From NCBI GenBank assembly GCA_965234335.1, contig OZ248436.1, positions 12,437 through 76,436 of the forward strand: a stretch of DNA of 64,000 bases. Direction: 5' to 3'. The position numbers and the translations under genes were made by a program. A model generated the notes under the pieces. It was not told where the DNA came from. It saw only the letters and a program-made list of their open reading frames with translations, and did not search any database. Source of the stretch: Leadbetterella lacustris (GTDB lineage Bacteria; Bacteroidota; Bacteroidia; Cytophagales; Spirosomataceae). This document shows positions 1 to 8,975 of the stretch, piece after piece (position 1 is the first letter of the stretch; each line of letters opens with the position of its first letter).

Positions 1-653
1 AGTAGGTTAGAGTAGTATATTTTGTAATCTAGCAAACGTGTAACGTAGCACATTTCGCTATCGGCTCCTGCCGATTGTTTATTTCCTACTCGGCCCTCCA
101 AAAAAGGCTTCCAGTTAAGTTTAAACAAAGTGTCGTACACATTTTTTCGCAAACTTAGGCCAGCACCTGGCACAATGGCGTAGTCTGTAATGTCAGTAAA
201 GTCACCATCATAAAGCTTTCCAATCGCAAAAGCATGTTGATTTTCTGAGAACCAAGCCGGTGGGTTTTCTTCAAATTCACCTGTTCCGGCACAACCGACT
301 AGTCCAATCTCCGGATTTTGGAAATAGCTATTAATCTTAAATATCCAATCTTCTGCCACCCAGTTGTCATCATCCACAATACTCAGAATGTTATATTTTG
401 CGGCCAGAATACCTTTTTTTCGGGCATGTGCTTCTCCAATAGTTTCTTCTGTCAAAACATTTAAGGGTACTATAGGATTTTGATCCCAAATGGCTTTTGC
501 AGTAGCCGAAGTATGGTCTGTGGAGTTGTTATCTACAAGTATTACCTCCCAGGCTATCCTCTCGGTGTTTTTTTGATTTTGAAGATGCTTAAGTGTAGTT
601 GAAATTACGTTTTCGCTATTGAAACAGGCTATAATTACTGATATACCATTCAT
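1..653 (-). CDS. Glycosyltransferase family 2, C-terminus beyond window
   Basis: Reading leftward from the ATG at 651-653, the frame stays open to base 1, so the gene is cut by the window edge. The N-terminus (MNGISVIIACFNSEN) is a standard GT2 (GT-A fold) opening. The first acidic nucleotide-sugar ligand is in VILVDNNSTD (residue 41), and the metal-binding DXD position is the run DDDN near residues 94-97. A downstream DSEMCYVTRL segment fits the acceptor-side acidic motif. It should transfer a sugar from a nucleotide donor onto a growing surface glycan at the cytoplasmic face of the inner membrane; donor and acceptor cannot be read. It starts 1 base after the stop of the upstream GT2 gene, so the two are almost certainly co-transcribed. 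Confidence 0.85.
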   Translation of the reverse strand, partial: MNGISVIIACFNSENVISTTLKHLQNQKNTERIAWEVILVDNNSTDHTSATAKAIWDQNPIVPLNVLTEETIGEAHARKKGILAAKYNILSIVDDDNWVAEDWIFKINSYFQNPEIGLVGCAGTGEFEENPPAWFSENQHAFAIGKLYDGDFTDITDYAIVPGAGLSLRKNVYDTLFKLNWKPFLEGRVGNKQSAGADSEMCYVTRLLDYKIYYSNL

Positions 654-654
654 G

Positions 655-1533
655 TTATTTGCCAAAAAAATTGAAAAAAGCAAAGTATATTCTTACTTCA
701 AAAGGCATTTTTTTAAGCACTTCGGTGTGGTCAATGCCTTCGGTTGAGGACAGTTTTTTAGTCCAATACAATATCGTTCTTCTCTTTTTCAACCAAGGTA
801 TTGGGTTGGTTTTGAATATGTCCAGGGCAATTTTGATACCCTCTATGAACTGTAAACCACTGCGTTCGGATTTAAATGAAACATTGTTGGCGTGCCTACG
901 GAAGTAATTCAAACGTTTGCCAATTCGTTTGACTTGTACGTCACTCACCAATTGTACCCAGAATAGCCAGTCACCTGTATATTTGAATTCATTGATTTGT
1001 GAGAAACTAATTTTATTGACCAAGTTTTTCCTGAAAACCGCAGAGCTGGCATTGTAAATAAGATTTCCTGCCAAAAAATCGTTTTGTATGAGGTAGTTTC
1101 CTTGCCAAAGGTCTTCATTTGCCTCGTGGTCGGGTTCCAATATCTTGGTTCCTTGTTCGTCAATCCAAGTGGACGGACAAAAAGCTACGCCAATTTTTGG
1201 ATGGTTGTCAAGTATTGCGATAAGTTCGGATAAAAATCGTTTGTCTGCAACGTCATCACTTTCGGCGATCCATATATATTCACCTTGAGCCTTCTGAAGG
1301 CCTTTTTCCCATTGTATAAATGTGGAGCCAGAGTTTTGGTCATTTACTACAAATTCTTTTACACGAGTGTCATTCAAGAATTTAAGAATTTTTTCCGGGC
1401 TTTTATCCGTCGACGCATCGTCAAGAATGATGAGTTCAAAATCGTCAAAGTCTTGATTTAGAATACTTTCAATCCTTTCTTCTATGTAGTCTTGGTGGTT
1501 GTAGTTTGGAAGTATGACGGTTACTTTTGGCAT
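655..1533 (-). CDS. Glycosyltransferase family 2
   Basis: 292 residues starting MPKVTVILPNYNHQDYI, the classic GT2 N-terminus. LIILDDASTDKSPE carries the first donor-binding aspartates near residue 37, and YIWIAESDDVAD contains the SDD version of the DXD metal motif near residue 93. Length and order match a soluble single-domain GT-A enzyme that adds a sugar during capsule, O-antigen or exopolysaccharide synthesis. It lies between an FkbM methyltransferase gene (131-base gap) and another GT2 (1-base gap), all on the minus strand, so this is the downstream part of a polysaccharide operon running off the left edge. Sugar specificity is unknown. Confidence 0.87.
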   Translation of the reverse strand: MPKVTVILPNYNHQDYIEERIESILNQDFDDFELIILDDASTDKSPEKILKFLNDTRVKEFVVNDQNSGSTFIQWEKGLQKAQGEYIWIAESDDVADKRFLSELIAILDNHPKIGVAFCPSTWIDEQGTKILEPDHEANEDLWQGNYLIQNDFLAGNLIYNASSAVFRKNLVNKISFSQINEFKYTGDWLFWVQLVSDVQVKRIGKRLNYFRRHANNVSFKSERSGLQFIEGIKIALDIFKTNPIPWLKKRRTILYWTKKLSSTEGIDHTEVLKKMPFEVRIYFAFFNFFGK

Positions 1534-1664
1534 TAATTCTGATTTTTATACTCCTTGTTTTTATATAAAATCAAGAAATAAGAATTTCCGATTTTTAATT
1601 ACTTACAATAAATATACAATAAAGTTTGATTAAAAAAAGAAATCTTGGCGGCTAAATAAGTATT

Positions 1665-2402
1665 TTACCAACCTTGATTACTTCTTAATGGACTGTTTTC
1701 TAGTACAAAACAGATGTCTAGCTGACCCAATGCCTTGTCTGTTGGACGGTTGGCAAAGCCCGCAAAATCGTAAATAACGTAACCATGTTTTACCATAAAA
1801 TCAATGATTTCGTGTAACAATGGCTGATTAGGAGAGAATCTAAATAAGGACGCTTCCAATATGAAAATATCGGTTTTGCCTAGGATGCTTTTTGCTCCTT
1901 TAAGTACCTCAATTTCAAATCCTTGAACATCAATTTTGCATATATCTGGAATCGGCATTTGCTTGCTTTCTATAAGCGAATCTACCGCATAGATGGGGAC
2001 TTTTCTTTGTTTTTTGCCACTTTCTTCACCCTCAGGAAGCAAAAACGATGAACCTGCAAAATCGTCCCAAACACTTAGCGTCAATTCTCCATTTTCAGCA
2101 CCAGCACCTCCTTGAAACCAAGCCCCCTTGTGGTTTTTGAGGAATGTTTCTATGTAGGGTTTCATTTCGTCCTGCGGCTCTATCATGTAGTAGGCCGCTT
2201 CGGGGAAAATATCAGCAGTCATCTGACTCCAATCGGCCTTGTGAGCTCCTATGTCTAGTATGCTTTTGACCACCGAACCTCTATTTTTGATTCCTTTCAG
2301 AAACAAAATCATATCGCCCGAGATGCTATTTTTGCTCAATACATGGTAGCCAAACCGCTGTGCCAAGCTTTGCACAAAGTCTTTTATTTTTTTTGCAATC
2401 AT
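1665..2402 (-). CDS. FkbM family SAM-dependent methyltransferase
   Basis: 245 residues. ILDIGAHKADWS (about residues 48-59) is the SAM-binding motif I, MIEPQDE supplies the acidic motif II, and CKIDVQGFEIEVLKGA is the signature of the FkbM family (Methyltransf_21). Such enzymes O-methylate sugars or small molecules and are frequent in polysaccharide loci, where a methyl cap can modify or end a glycan chain. The ATG overlaps the stop of the upstream WbsX-like gene by 4 bases (ATGA), implying translational coupling. The acceptor is not predictable. Confidence 0.85.
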   Translation of the reverse strand: MIAKKIKDFVQSLAQRFGYHVLSKNSISGDMILFLKGIKNRGSVVKSILDIGAHKADWSQMTADIFPEAAYYMIEPQDEMKPYIETFLKNHKGAWFQGGAGAENGELTLSVWDDFAGSSFLLPEGEESGKKQRKVPIYAVDSLIESKQMPIPDICKIDVQGFEIEVLKGAKSILGKTDIFILEASLFRFSPNQPLLHEIIDFMVKHGYVIYDFAGFANRPTDKALGQLDICFVLENSPLRSNQGW

Positions 2403-3481
2403 TTATAAATGCTTAAAATGTCTTTAGTTTTTTCTAAAAATGCCCGTTTCCATTTTCTGTCAGGCTCTAGGTGATTTCCTTCCGCCCATTCGTTCCATGC
2501 GTTGATAAACATAAAGTTTTCTTCGTCTGAGTAAACCTCTGCTTTTTCACAAGTATTTTTCAGCCAGTCAGCATATAATTCTGGAGTGGCATCGGTCATG
2601 ATAAATGCATTGTTTTTTCTTCTGGCACTGTTGTCCCAGCCCGGTACTACGCAATGAAAGTGTTTGTTCGTCGGGCAAGTTTTTGCCATCATGCGTTGGG
2701 TAACTTCCTTAAAATCAATTTTTCTATAGGTTTTTCCCAACGAAAATTTATTTTTGATTCTATCCCAAAGATTTGGAACTATCTCCAAGTTTTTCCAATC
2801 CGGCTGCCATTCTATGACCACATCAAAACCCAATTCTTCGGCATCAGGTATATAGTGCGAAGAGGTTTTTATACCACCCAAATAAATATCCTTGAAACCA
2901 TGCTCTTTTGCTACATTTCGCCAGATTTGAATCGTTTCCTTCAAGTCAGGAATGATGTGGGCATTGTAAAAAAGGAAAAATGGTTTTCCATCAATTTTAA
3001 TATAACGATGATCCTTGAACTCGTTTTCGCAAAGATATTTTGCGTGGGCTATATGATCTTCACTATTGTATTTTTGCTCCATCAAAACCTCTTGGTCTTG
3101 GCCATCCCAACGTCTCGACCAGTTTTCGTTGGCCCATGCCAACATAAACGGAAAGTCCGGTTTCTTACTTGCGAGTATCTTATTTATTGGGGTTTCTAAG
3201 AGTCTTTTGCCATTGAACCAATAGTGGTAAAAACAAAAGCCAGCAATGTTGTGTTCCTCTGCTAGATTGGCTTGGTCAATCAAAGTTTGCAGCAAACGCA
3301 TGTCATAAAAACCCAAATCTCCAGGCAAATGTGGCTGATAATGTCCTTTGAAACTTGGGCGAGCTTTGGTTACATTGGTCCACTCTGTAAATCCTTTTCC
3401 CCACCATTTGTCGTTTTCAGGAAAAGGATGAAACTGGGGTAAAACTACGGCTAGGGCTCTTAATTTTTTCTTTGCTGACAC
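2399..3481 (-). CDS. WbsX / GH99-like family protein (copy 1)
   Basis: 360 residues beginning at a GTG codon. PFPENDKWWGKGFTEW near the N-terminus and MFINAWNEWAEGNHLEPD near the C-terminus are hallmarks of the WbsX/GH99-like family, a TIM-barrel fold found in O-antigen and polysaccharide clusters and sometimes fused to glycosyltransferases. The biochemical role is unsettled: related by fold to endo-mannosidases, but annotated as glycosyltransferase WbsX in O-antigen loci. There is no signal peptide, so it acts in the cytoplasm. It overlaps fkbM by 4 bases. A clear paralogue lies at 18549-19619 beside other glycosyltransferase genes, suggesting a shared structural element in two glycans or duplication of a locus. 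Confidence 0.8.
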   Translation of the reverse strand: MSAKKKLRALAVVLPQFHPFPENDKWWGKGFTEWTNVTKARPSFKGHYQPHLPGDLGFYDMRLLQTLIDQANLAEEHNIAGFCFYHYWFNGKRLLETPINKILASKKPDFPFMLAWANENWSRRWDGQDQEVLMEQKYNSEDHIAHAKYLCENEFKDHRYIKIDGKPFFLFYNAHIIPDLKETIQIWRNVAKEHGFKDIYLGGIKTSSHYIPDAEELGFDVVIEWQPDWKNLEIVPNLWDRIKNKFSLGKTYRKIDFKEVTQRMMAKTCPTNKHFHCVVPGWDNSARRKNNAFIMTDATPELYADWLKNTCEKAEVYSDEENFMFINAWNEWAEGNHLEPDRKWKRAFLEKTKDILSIYK

Positions 3482-3557
3482 ACGAAATGGGTTATGCTAT
3501 CAATATCAAAATACAAATTTAAGACAAATAGCCTTATAACCTTTTGATTTGGTAGAT

Positions 3558-3965
3558 TTAGGATTTATTTTTTTCTTGGCAAAGTTCTATCAGCACGCTA
3601 TTGGTGGTTTTTGGATGTAAAAAACAGACCAGTTTATTGTCTGCCCCGTTTTTAGGCTCTGTATTAAGTAGCGTAAAACCTTCGTCCTCTAATCTTTTCA
3701 TTTCTGCCCAAATATCGGCTACCTCAAAAGCAATATGGTGAATGCCCTCGCCTTTTTTTTCGATGAATTTAGCTATTGGACTTTCTGCATTGGTGGCCTC
3801 GAGAAGCTCTATTTTGGAGTCTGACAGTTGGAAGAAGGAAGTTTTTACGCCTTCTGATGCGACTTCTTCCTCCTTGTAATGTACCTTATTAAAAAGTTTG
3901 CTAAATATTTCATTAGATGTTTCGAGGCTTTTGACAGCAATACCAATGTGTTCTATTTTTAGCAT
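3558..3965 (-). CDS. mce: Methylmalonyl-CoA epimerase
   Basis: 135 residues from MLKIEHIGIAVKS. It is a vicinal-oxygen-chelate fold with two beta-alpha-beta-beta-beta modules; the metal ligands are visible in IEHIGIAV, GEGIHHIAFEV and the terminal LIELCQ. It interconverts (R)- and (S)-methylmalonyl-CoA in the propionate/succinyl-CoA pathway. The open frame extends 14 codons further upstream to 4007, but homologues begin at this motif, so the ATG at 3963-3965 was chosen. Divergent from mutS; no other propionate-pathway gene is visible in the window. Confidence 0.87.
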   Translation of the reverse strand: MLKIEHIGIAVKSLETSNEIFSKLFNKVHYKEEEVASEGVKTSFFQLSDSKIELLEATNAESPIAKFIEKKGEGIHHIAFEVADIWAEMKRLEDEGFTLLNTEPKNGADNKLVCFLHPKTTNSVLIELCQEKNKS

Positions 3966-4066
3966 AAAGAGTATTATTTTCGAGGTTTGAGGTCTATTTC
4001 CGAACAAATTTATATAATTTTGAGGTGAGTAAATCTATCTAGAAGTATTATATTTTGTAAATAAAC

Positions 4067-6682
4067 ATGGCCAAACCCGCCGCCCCAAAAGAAACCCCAC
4101 TCTCGAAACAGTATAATCAAATAAAAGTAAAGTACCCTGGGGCTATGCTACTCTTCAGGGTGGGTGATTTTTATGAGACTTTTGGTGAGGATGCCATTAA
4201 GGCTTCGAAGATTTTGGGTATTGTACTCACCCGCAGAAATAATGGTGGAGCCCATGAGGAATTGGCCGGTTTTCCTCATCATTCTTTAGATAACTATCTT
4301 CCAAAGCTCGTAAGAGCTGGGCAGCGTGTAGCTATTTGTGATCAGCTCGAAGACCCAAGCCAAGCCAAGGGAATTGTGAAAAGAGGGGTGACAGAATTGG
4401 TAACGCCCGGGGTTTCTTACAACGACAATGTATTAGACCTTAAACACAATAATTATCTGGCCTCGGTGCATTTTGCGGCAGATGACTACATGGGTGTGGC
4501 ATTTTTGGATATTTCAACAGGAGAGTTTTTTACAACTGAAGGCTCCGTGGCTTACATTGATAAGCTTATTCAGGGTTTTAGTCCTGCCGAGATTTTATAT
4601 TGCAAAAAACACAAACAAAGGTTTGAAGCCTTGTTTGGCGATAAATACAATACCTATACTTTCGACGATTGGGCCTATTCTTATGATTTTGCATACAATC
4701 TCCTGACGGGTCATTTTAAGACGAACTCTTTAAAAGGGTTTGGAATAGAAAACCTCAAGGAAGGCGTCACCGCTGCTGGGGTTATTTTGCAATATTTGGC
4801 CGATACCGAACACCGTGACATCAATCATGTCAGTAGTCTTACTCGACTAGATGAGGAAAAGTATGTTTGGTTAGATAGGTTCACCATCAGAAACTTAGAA
4901 CTTATTTATGCTCAGTTTGAAGGTGGCGTGCCTTTGATTGATATTTTGGATTATACTTACACACCCATGGGAGCCAGGCTGCTCCGTAAATGGATGGTGT
5001 TGCCGCTCAAAGAAAAGAAACCCATAGAAGAGCGACTGGATACCGTAGAAATGTTTCTGAAAGACGAGGACGTTTTGACGGATTTGAGCCAAGTGCTTAA
5101 ACCCATCGGTGATTTGGAACGGTTGGTTTCTAAGGTAGCCGTGAGAAGAATCAGTCCTAGAGAATTGGTTCAACTCAAAAGAGCATTGCTGCAAATTGAG
5201 CCCATCAAGGAGCTTTTGGGTAAAAAAACACACGAAAATAAGGTTCTTGAAAAATATATCAATCAACTGAGCGATTGTAAGTTTTTGATAGAAAAAATAA
5301 CTAAGGAACTACGGGACGATGCTCCCAATTTGAGCAATCAGGGCGGTATGATCTGCACGGGAGTGGATGCCGACCTCGACGAATTGCACAAAATTGCTTT
5401 TTCTGGAAAAGATTATCTGGTGGATTTGCAGAATCGGGAAGCAGAACGGACGGGTATTCCTTCTCTCAAAATTGCTTTTAACAAGGTCTTTGGTTATTAT
5501 CTAGAAGTTTCAAATGCCCACAAAAACAAGGTTCCGGTGGAGTGGATTCGGAAGCAAACTTTGGTCAATGCCGAAAGATATATCACTGAAGAACTCAAGA
5601 TTTATGAAGAAAAAATACTGACTGCCGAGAGCAAAATCTTTGAGATTGAGTTCAAGATTTTCAATGATTTGGTCATTACGGCTTCTGAGTTTGTAGCTCA
5701 GATTCAGCAAAATGCACGGGTGATTTCTACCATAGATGCCCTGCTGTCTTTTGCCCATGTGGCCAAGAAAAACAAATATTGTAAACCAAAAGTAACTGAG
5801 GATAAGGCTATTGTTATAAAAGATGGCCGACACCCTGTGATAGAACAACAACTTCCACTGGGTGAGAGTTATGTGCCAAATGATATTTTCCTGGATGATG
5901 AAGACCAGCAAATTATCATTATAACAGGACCCAATATGGCGGGTAAGTCTGCACTTTTGCGTCAGACTGCTCTGATAGTTTTAATGACTCAAATAGGCTG
6001 TTATGTACCTGCCTCAGCTGCCGAAATCGGCCTTGTGGATAAAATTTTTACCCGAGTAGGAGCAAGCGATAATCTTTCTCGTGGCGAAAGTACCTTTATG
6101 GTGGAGATGATTGAGACTTCCTCGATTTTGAATAATTTGAGTGATAGAAGTTTGGTCATTATGGACGAAATAGGCCGTGGAACGAGCACATACGACGGTG
6201 TAAGTATTGCTTGGAGCATAGCCGAATATCTGCACAATCACGCCAAGTTTAAGCCTTGGACGCTCTTCGCCACTCATTATCATGAACTTAACCAACTGAC
6301 CGAAGACTTCAAACGCATCAAGAATTTCAATGTTTCGGTAAAAGAACTGAATGGGAAGGTGGTTTTTCTTAGAAAACTCAAAGAGGGTGGAAGTGAGCAC
6401 AGTTTTGGTATTCATGTGGCTCAAATAGCGGGTATGCCACAGTCGGTGGTATTAAGAGCCAACGAAATCCTGCATCACCTCGAAAAAGACCATATCAAAG
6501 AAAAGAACAAAGAAAAGATAAAAGAAGCCCCAAAGAATAATTTCCAGTTGAGCTTTTTTGACCCGGTTGATCTAGTAGGTGAGGAGTTAAAAACCAAGTT
6601 GGCCGAACTGGATGTGGACACCATGTCGCCGATTGAGGCCTTGTTGAAACTGAATGAACTGCGTAGAATGTTGGTGAAGTGA
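4067..6682 (+). CDS. mutS: DNA mismatch repair protein MutS
   Basis: 871 residues, the usual MutS length. Domain I contains the mismatch-reading Phe-x-Glu in GDFYETFGEDA near residue 36. The core and clamp domains follow. The ABC-type ATPase has Walker A GPNMAGKSALLRQ, a conserved STFMVEM segment, Walker B LVIMDEIGRGTSTYDG and the switch FATHYHEL. The C-terminal end (SPIEALLKLNELR) matches the dimer/tetramer motif. MutS recognises mispairs and recruits MutL. The gene is followed after 13 bases by the deacetylase-like gene on the same strand. A loose TATATTTTG element lies about 25 bases before the ATG. Confidence 0.98.
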   Translation: MAKPAAPKETPLSKQYNQIKVKYPGAMLLFRVGDFYETFGEDAIKASKILGIVLTRRNNGGAHEELAGFPHHSLDNYLPKLVRAGQRVAICDQLEDPSQAKGIVKRGVTELVTPGVSYNDNVLDLKHNNYLASVHFAADDYMGVAFLDISTGEFFTTEGSVAYIDKLIQGFSPAEILYCKKHKQRFEALFGDKYNTYTFDDWAYSYDFAYNLLTGHFKTNSLKGFGIENLKEGVTAAGVILQYLADTEHRDINHVSSLTRLDEEKYVWLDRFTIRNLELIYAQFEGGVPLIDILDYTYTPMGARLLRKWMVLPLKEKKPIEERLDTVEMFLKDEDVLTDLSQVLKPIGDLERLVSKVAVRRISPRELVQLKRALLQIEPIKELLGKKTHENKVLEKYINQLSDCKFLIEKITKELRDDAPNLSNQGGMICTGVDADLDELHKIAFSGKDYLVDLQNREAERTGIPSLKIAFNKVFGYYLEVSNAHKNKVPVEWIRKQTLVNAERYITEELKIYEEKILTAESKIFEIEFKIFNDLVITASEFVAQIQQNARVISTIDALLSFAHVAKKNKYCKPKVTEDKAIVIKDGRHPVIEQQLPLGESYVPNDIFLDDEDQQIIIITGPNMAGKSALLRQTALIVLMTQIGCYVPASAAEIGLVDKIFTRVGASDNLSRGESTFMVEMIETSSILNNLSDRSLVIMDEIGRGTSTYDGVSIAWSIAEYLHNHAKFKPWTLFATHYHELNQLTEDFKRIKNFNVSVKELNGKVVFLRKLKEGGSEHSFGIHVAQIAGMPQSVVLRANEILHHLEKDHIKEKNKEKIKEAPKNNFQLSFFDPVDLVGEELKTKLAELDVDTMSPIEALLKLNELRRMLVK

Positions 6683-6695
6683 AATCGAAAGAACT

Positions 6696-7595
6696 TTGAT
6701 AAAAATAGCGTTTGATCCCATTTATTCTCATCCTTTGCCAGTAGGACATAGATTTCCGATGCTGAAGTATGAGCTGCTGCCAGAACAACTTCTCTATGAA
6801 GGTACTTTTAAACCAGAGAATTTTTTCAAACCCCAAAGCGTCACGGCAGAGGATGTTTTGAGGGCACATTCGCTTGATTATTACAACGATCTCCTTACGT
6901 TGAGTTTATCTCCAAAAATGATAAGGAAGATTGGCTTTCCATTATCAGCCGAACTGGTAGAGAGAGAATTGATTATCACCCAAGGAACTATAGATTGTAG
7001 TTATTTTGCACTCGAAAATGGTGTTTCGTTTAACATAGCCGGTGGTACTCACCACGCCTATGCGGCCTCAGGTGAGGGTTTTTGCTTGCTCAATGATGTT
7101 GCTGTGGCGGCCAGGAAAATGTTATATGAAAAAAAAGCGAAGCAAATATTGGTAGTGGATTTGGACGTACACCAAGGCAACGGCACCGCCAAAATTTTTA
7201 AAGACACCCCAGAAGTTTTTACTTTTTCTATGCATGGAAAAGATAATTATCCCTTGCAGAAAGAAACATCCGACCTTGATATACCACTTCAAACAGGATG
7301 TTCAGACGCCATATATTTGGGTCTTTTACACCAATATTTGCCCAAAATTATTACTGAAATCCGCCCAGATTTTATTTATTACGTTTCTGGTGTTGATATT
7401 TTAGAAACCGATAAACTTGGAAAACTTAAAATAACTTTGGGTGGGTGTAAAAAGCGAGATGAGGTAGTTTTTGAGATTTGTAAAAGCAATAATATTCCAG
7501 TGGTGGTCGTAATGGGCGGTGGTTATTCGCCGAAAATTGCAGATATTGTGGAAGCCCACGCCAATACTTTTAGAGTGGCTGAAAGTATCTTTTGA
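6696..7595 (+). CDS. Histone deacetylase-like (AcuC/HDAC superfamily) amidohydrolase
   Basis: 299 residues from a TTG codon 13 bases after the mutS stop; the protein start (IAFDPIYSHPLPVGHRFPM) matches the family N-terminus. Zinc/active-site signatures are present: GGTHHAYA (tandem His), DLDVHQGNGTA (metal-binding Asp and His) and YVSGVDILETDKLG (second metal Asp and the catalytic-loop region). Bacterial members deacetylate acetylated lysines, acetylpolyamines or other N-acetyl compounds; the substrate cannot be inferred. Spacing suggests co-transcription with mutS. The TTG start is supported by the absence of an in-frame ATG near the conserved N-terminus. Confidence 0.87.
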   Translation: MIKIAFDPIYSHPLPVGHRFPMLKYELLPEQLLYEGTFKPENFFKPQSVTAEDVLRAHSLDYYNDLLTLSLSPKMIRKIGFPLSAELVERELIITQGTIDCSYFALENGVSFNIAGGTHHAYAASGEGFCLLNDVAVAARKMLYEKKAKQILVVDLDVHQGNGTAKIFKDTPEVFTFSMHGKDNYPLQKETSDLDIPLQTGCSDAIYLGLLHQYLPKIITEIRPDFIYYVSGVDILETDKLGKLKITLGGCKKRDEVVFEICKSNNIPVVVVMGGGYSPKIADIVEAHANTFRVAESIF

Positions 7596-7760
7596 TTACT
7601 TGTCTTCTAAAGAGTCGTATTCTGAATCTTCGTAATCTGAGAAATCGAAATCTTCAGGGCTGAGCATTTCGTCTTGAAAGTCGTCTTTCAATTCTGCATT
7701 AAAAGTGTATTTTGGTTGGCTCTGCATAATTCCTTTGTAAGCGTATTTTTTATTTTTCAT
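7596..7760 (-). CDS. Small acidic hypothetical protein (54 aa)
   Basis: Reading leftward from ATG at 7758-7760 to TAA at 7596-7598 gives 54 residues: a basic start (MKNKKYAYKGIMQ) followed by a strongly acidic C-terminal half rich in Asp, Glu, Ser and Tyr (for example DFDFSDYEDSEYD). The stop abuts the convergent deacetylase stop without overlap. No family is recognised. The charge segregation and exact fit in the gap make a real small protein more likely than chance, but there is no independent support in the window. It is shorter than usual gene-calling cutoffs. Confidence 0.55.
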   Translation of the reverse strand: MKNKKYAYKGIMQSQPKYTFNAELKDDFQDEMLSPEDFDFSDYEDSEYDSLEDK

Positions 7761-8340
7761 GCTACAAATTTCTGCAAATCAGTTTGTAATGGCAATTTCA
7801 AGTGGTTATTAAATTGTTAAATCGTGTATTCTTTAGGGTGTTGGGTTATAACACAAAGTTCCACTAAGGAGATACAAATTCACACAAATAGTTCTTTATA
7901 AGTGTTTTAAGTTCTCTTTTCCACCTTTGCGAGCAATTCTTTGCGGTTAAAACAACACTGCGAATGGTTACACAAAGTTGCACAAAGGAGACACAAAGTC
8001 ACACAAAAAGTTGTTTAGGAGTACTTTAAATAACCTTTGCGGTCTTTGCGGGCATTTTTCTTTGCAATCTTTGCGTTTAATACATCTAATTGTTCAAATT
8101 GAAAAAGTACATTTAAGTAGTTTTGTGTTGATTATTAGCGAAGGAGAATTGGATTGTTGATAATTCAAAAGTTTTGATTCGGATTGGAAATCATTATTTT
8201 ATAACCTCGGCATTTCCTCCGAAACATGTCAAAGAGGGAATTTGCCCAAACCTCAAATGTTAAGGTTTCGATTGAAGATGAAATTTCGAATGCAGACGTC
8301 TTTGAGGTAAGCTTTTTTTTAATTTTAGATTTACCACACA
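7761..8340. other. Gene-poor intergenic stretch with dispersed repeats
   Basis: About 580 bases with no convincing gene. It holds two direct copies of a CAAAG/CTTTG-rich repeat (7848-8085, listed separately). Short frames in this stretch have low-complexity or frameshift-like content and match no family. Confidence 0.6.
7848..8085. repeat. Two direct copies of a CACAAAG...CTTTGCGG repeat
   Basis: The motif ACACAAAGTT occurs at 7851 and again at 7970, 119 bases apart. Each is followed by a variant of AGGAGA(T/C)ACAAA, then 50-60 bases later by a CTTTGCG-rich arm (CACCTTTGCGAGC...CTTTGCGGTT in copy 1; AACCTTTGCGGTCTTTGCGG in copy 2). The left arm rich in CAAAG and the right arm rich in CTTTG are complementary, so each unit can fold as a long imperfect hairpin. 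Fragments with the same vocabulary occur at about 12900-12945 and 32512-32582, indicating a dispersed intergenic family. Confidence 0.65.
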
Positions 8341-8370
8341 AAAAAAGCCCGATAAAAAATCGAGCTTTCA
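8341..8370 (-). terminator. Rho-independent terminator of frr
   Basis: On the minus strand downstream of the frr stop, the sequence reads GAAAGCTCGATTTTTTATCG followed by GGCTTTTTTTG: a stem of AAAGC(T)CGAT against ATCGG(G)CTTT with a T-rich loop and a terminal T run. It ends the pyrH-frr transcript. Confidence 0.8.
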
Positions 8371-8394
8371 AATGAAATAAAATATTGCAACAAC

Positions 8395-8955
8395 CTATAC
8401 CTGCATGATATCGGTTTCTTTGGCTGCAAACATCTGTTCGGTTTTGTCTATAAACTGATTGGTGAGTTTTTGTACTTTCTCTTCACCTATTTTTATGGCG
8501 TCTTCAGACACCCCATCATTTTTGAGTTTTTTGAGGTCGTCATTGGTTTCTTGGCGTACCTTTCTGATGTTGACTTTGGCCACTTCTATTTCTTGTTTTA
8601 CCTTTTTTACCAAGTCTCTACGACGTTCTTCTGTTAGAGGCGGTACATTTAGTCGGATAGTTTCTCCGTCGTTCGCTGGGTTTAGGCCTACGTTGGAGTT
8701 GATAATGGCCCTTTCTATATCACCGATTGTTTTTCTCTCGAAAGGTTTTAACTGAATGGTGCGGGCATCGGGGGTAGTGATAGAAGACACCTGAGCGATG
8801 GGTGTCATGATACCATAATACTCTACTTGTATACCGTCAAGCATGGTGGTGCTTGCCTTACCCGCCCTTATTTTAGATAATTCTATTTGGGTGTGTTTCA
8901 TGGCTCGCTCCATAGCATCCTGAGCCATATCCAACAATAAATCTATTTCTTCCAT
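8395..8955 (-). CDS. frr: Ribosome recycling factor
   Basis: 186 residues, standard RRF length. The helical domain I (MERAMKHTQIELSKIRAGKAS) and the beta domain beginning at VEYYGIMTPIAQVSSI are typical, as is PPLTEERRRDLVKKVK near residue 120. With EF-G, RRF splits post-termination 70S ribosomes. It follows pyrH by 20 bases on the same strand, the widespread bacterial pyrH-frr pairing, and is followed by a strong intrinsic terminator. Confidence 0.97.
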   Translation of the reverse strand: MEEIDLLLDMAQDAMERAMKHTQIELSKIRAGKASTTMLDGIQVEYYGIMTPIAQVSSITTPDARTIQLKPFERKTIGDIERAIINSNVGLNPANDGETIRLNVPPLTEERRRDLVKKVKQEIEVAKVNIRKVRQETNDDLKKLKNDGVSEDAIKIGEEKVQKLTNQFIDKTEQMFAAKETDIMQV

Positions 8956-8975
8956 TTTGTAAAAGTATATTTTTC

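Noticed and set aside
2654..3199. 181-residue frame opposite the WbsX-like gene
   Set aside because: Shadow of a well supported gene, with no signature of its own.
5510..5911. Long frame opposite mutS
   Set aside because: Antisense shadow of a confirmed gene with no recognisable domain.
5940..5960. Non-standard Walker A in MutS (GPNMAGKSALLRQ rather than GPNMGGKST)
   Set aside because: Believed to be the usual form in this phylum, and the lysine and following small residue are retained.
8165..8371. 68-residue minus-strand frame and a 49-residue plus-strand frame (ATG 8226) in the same stretch
   Set aside because: Both overlap the frr terminator and show no family character; the terminator explains the conserved-looking base pattern.
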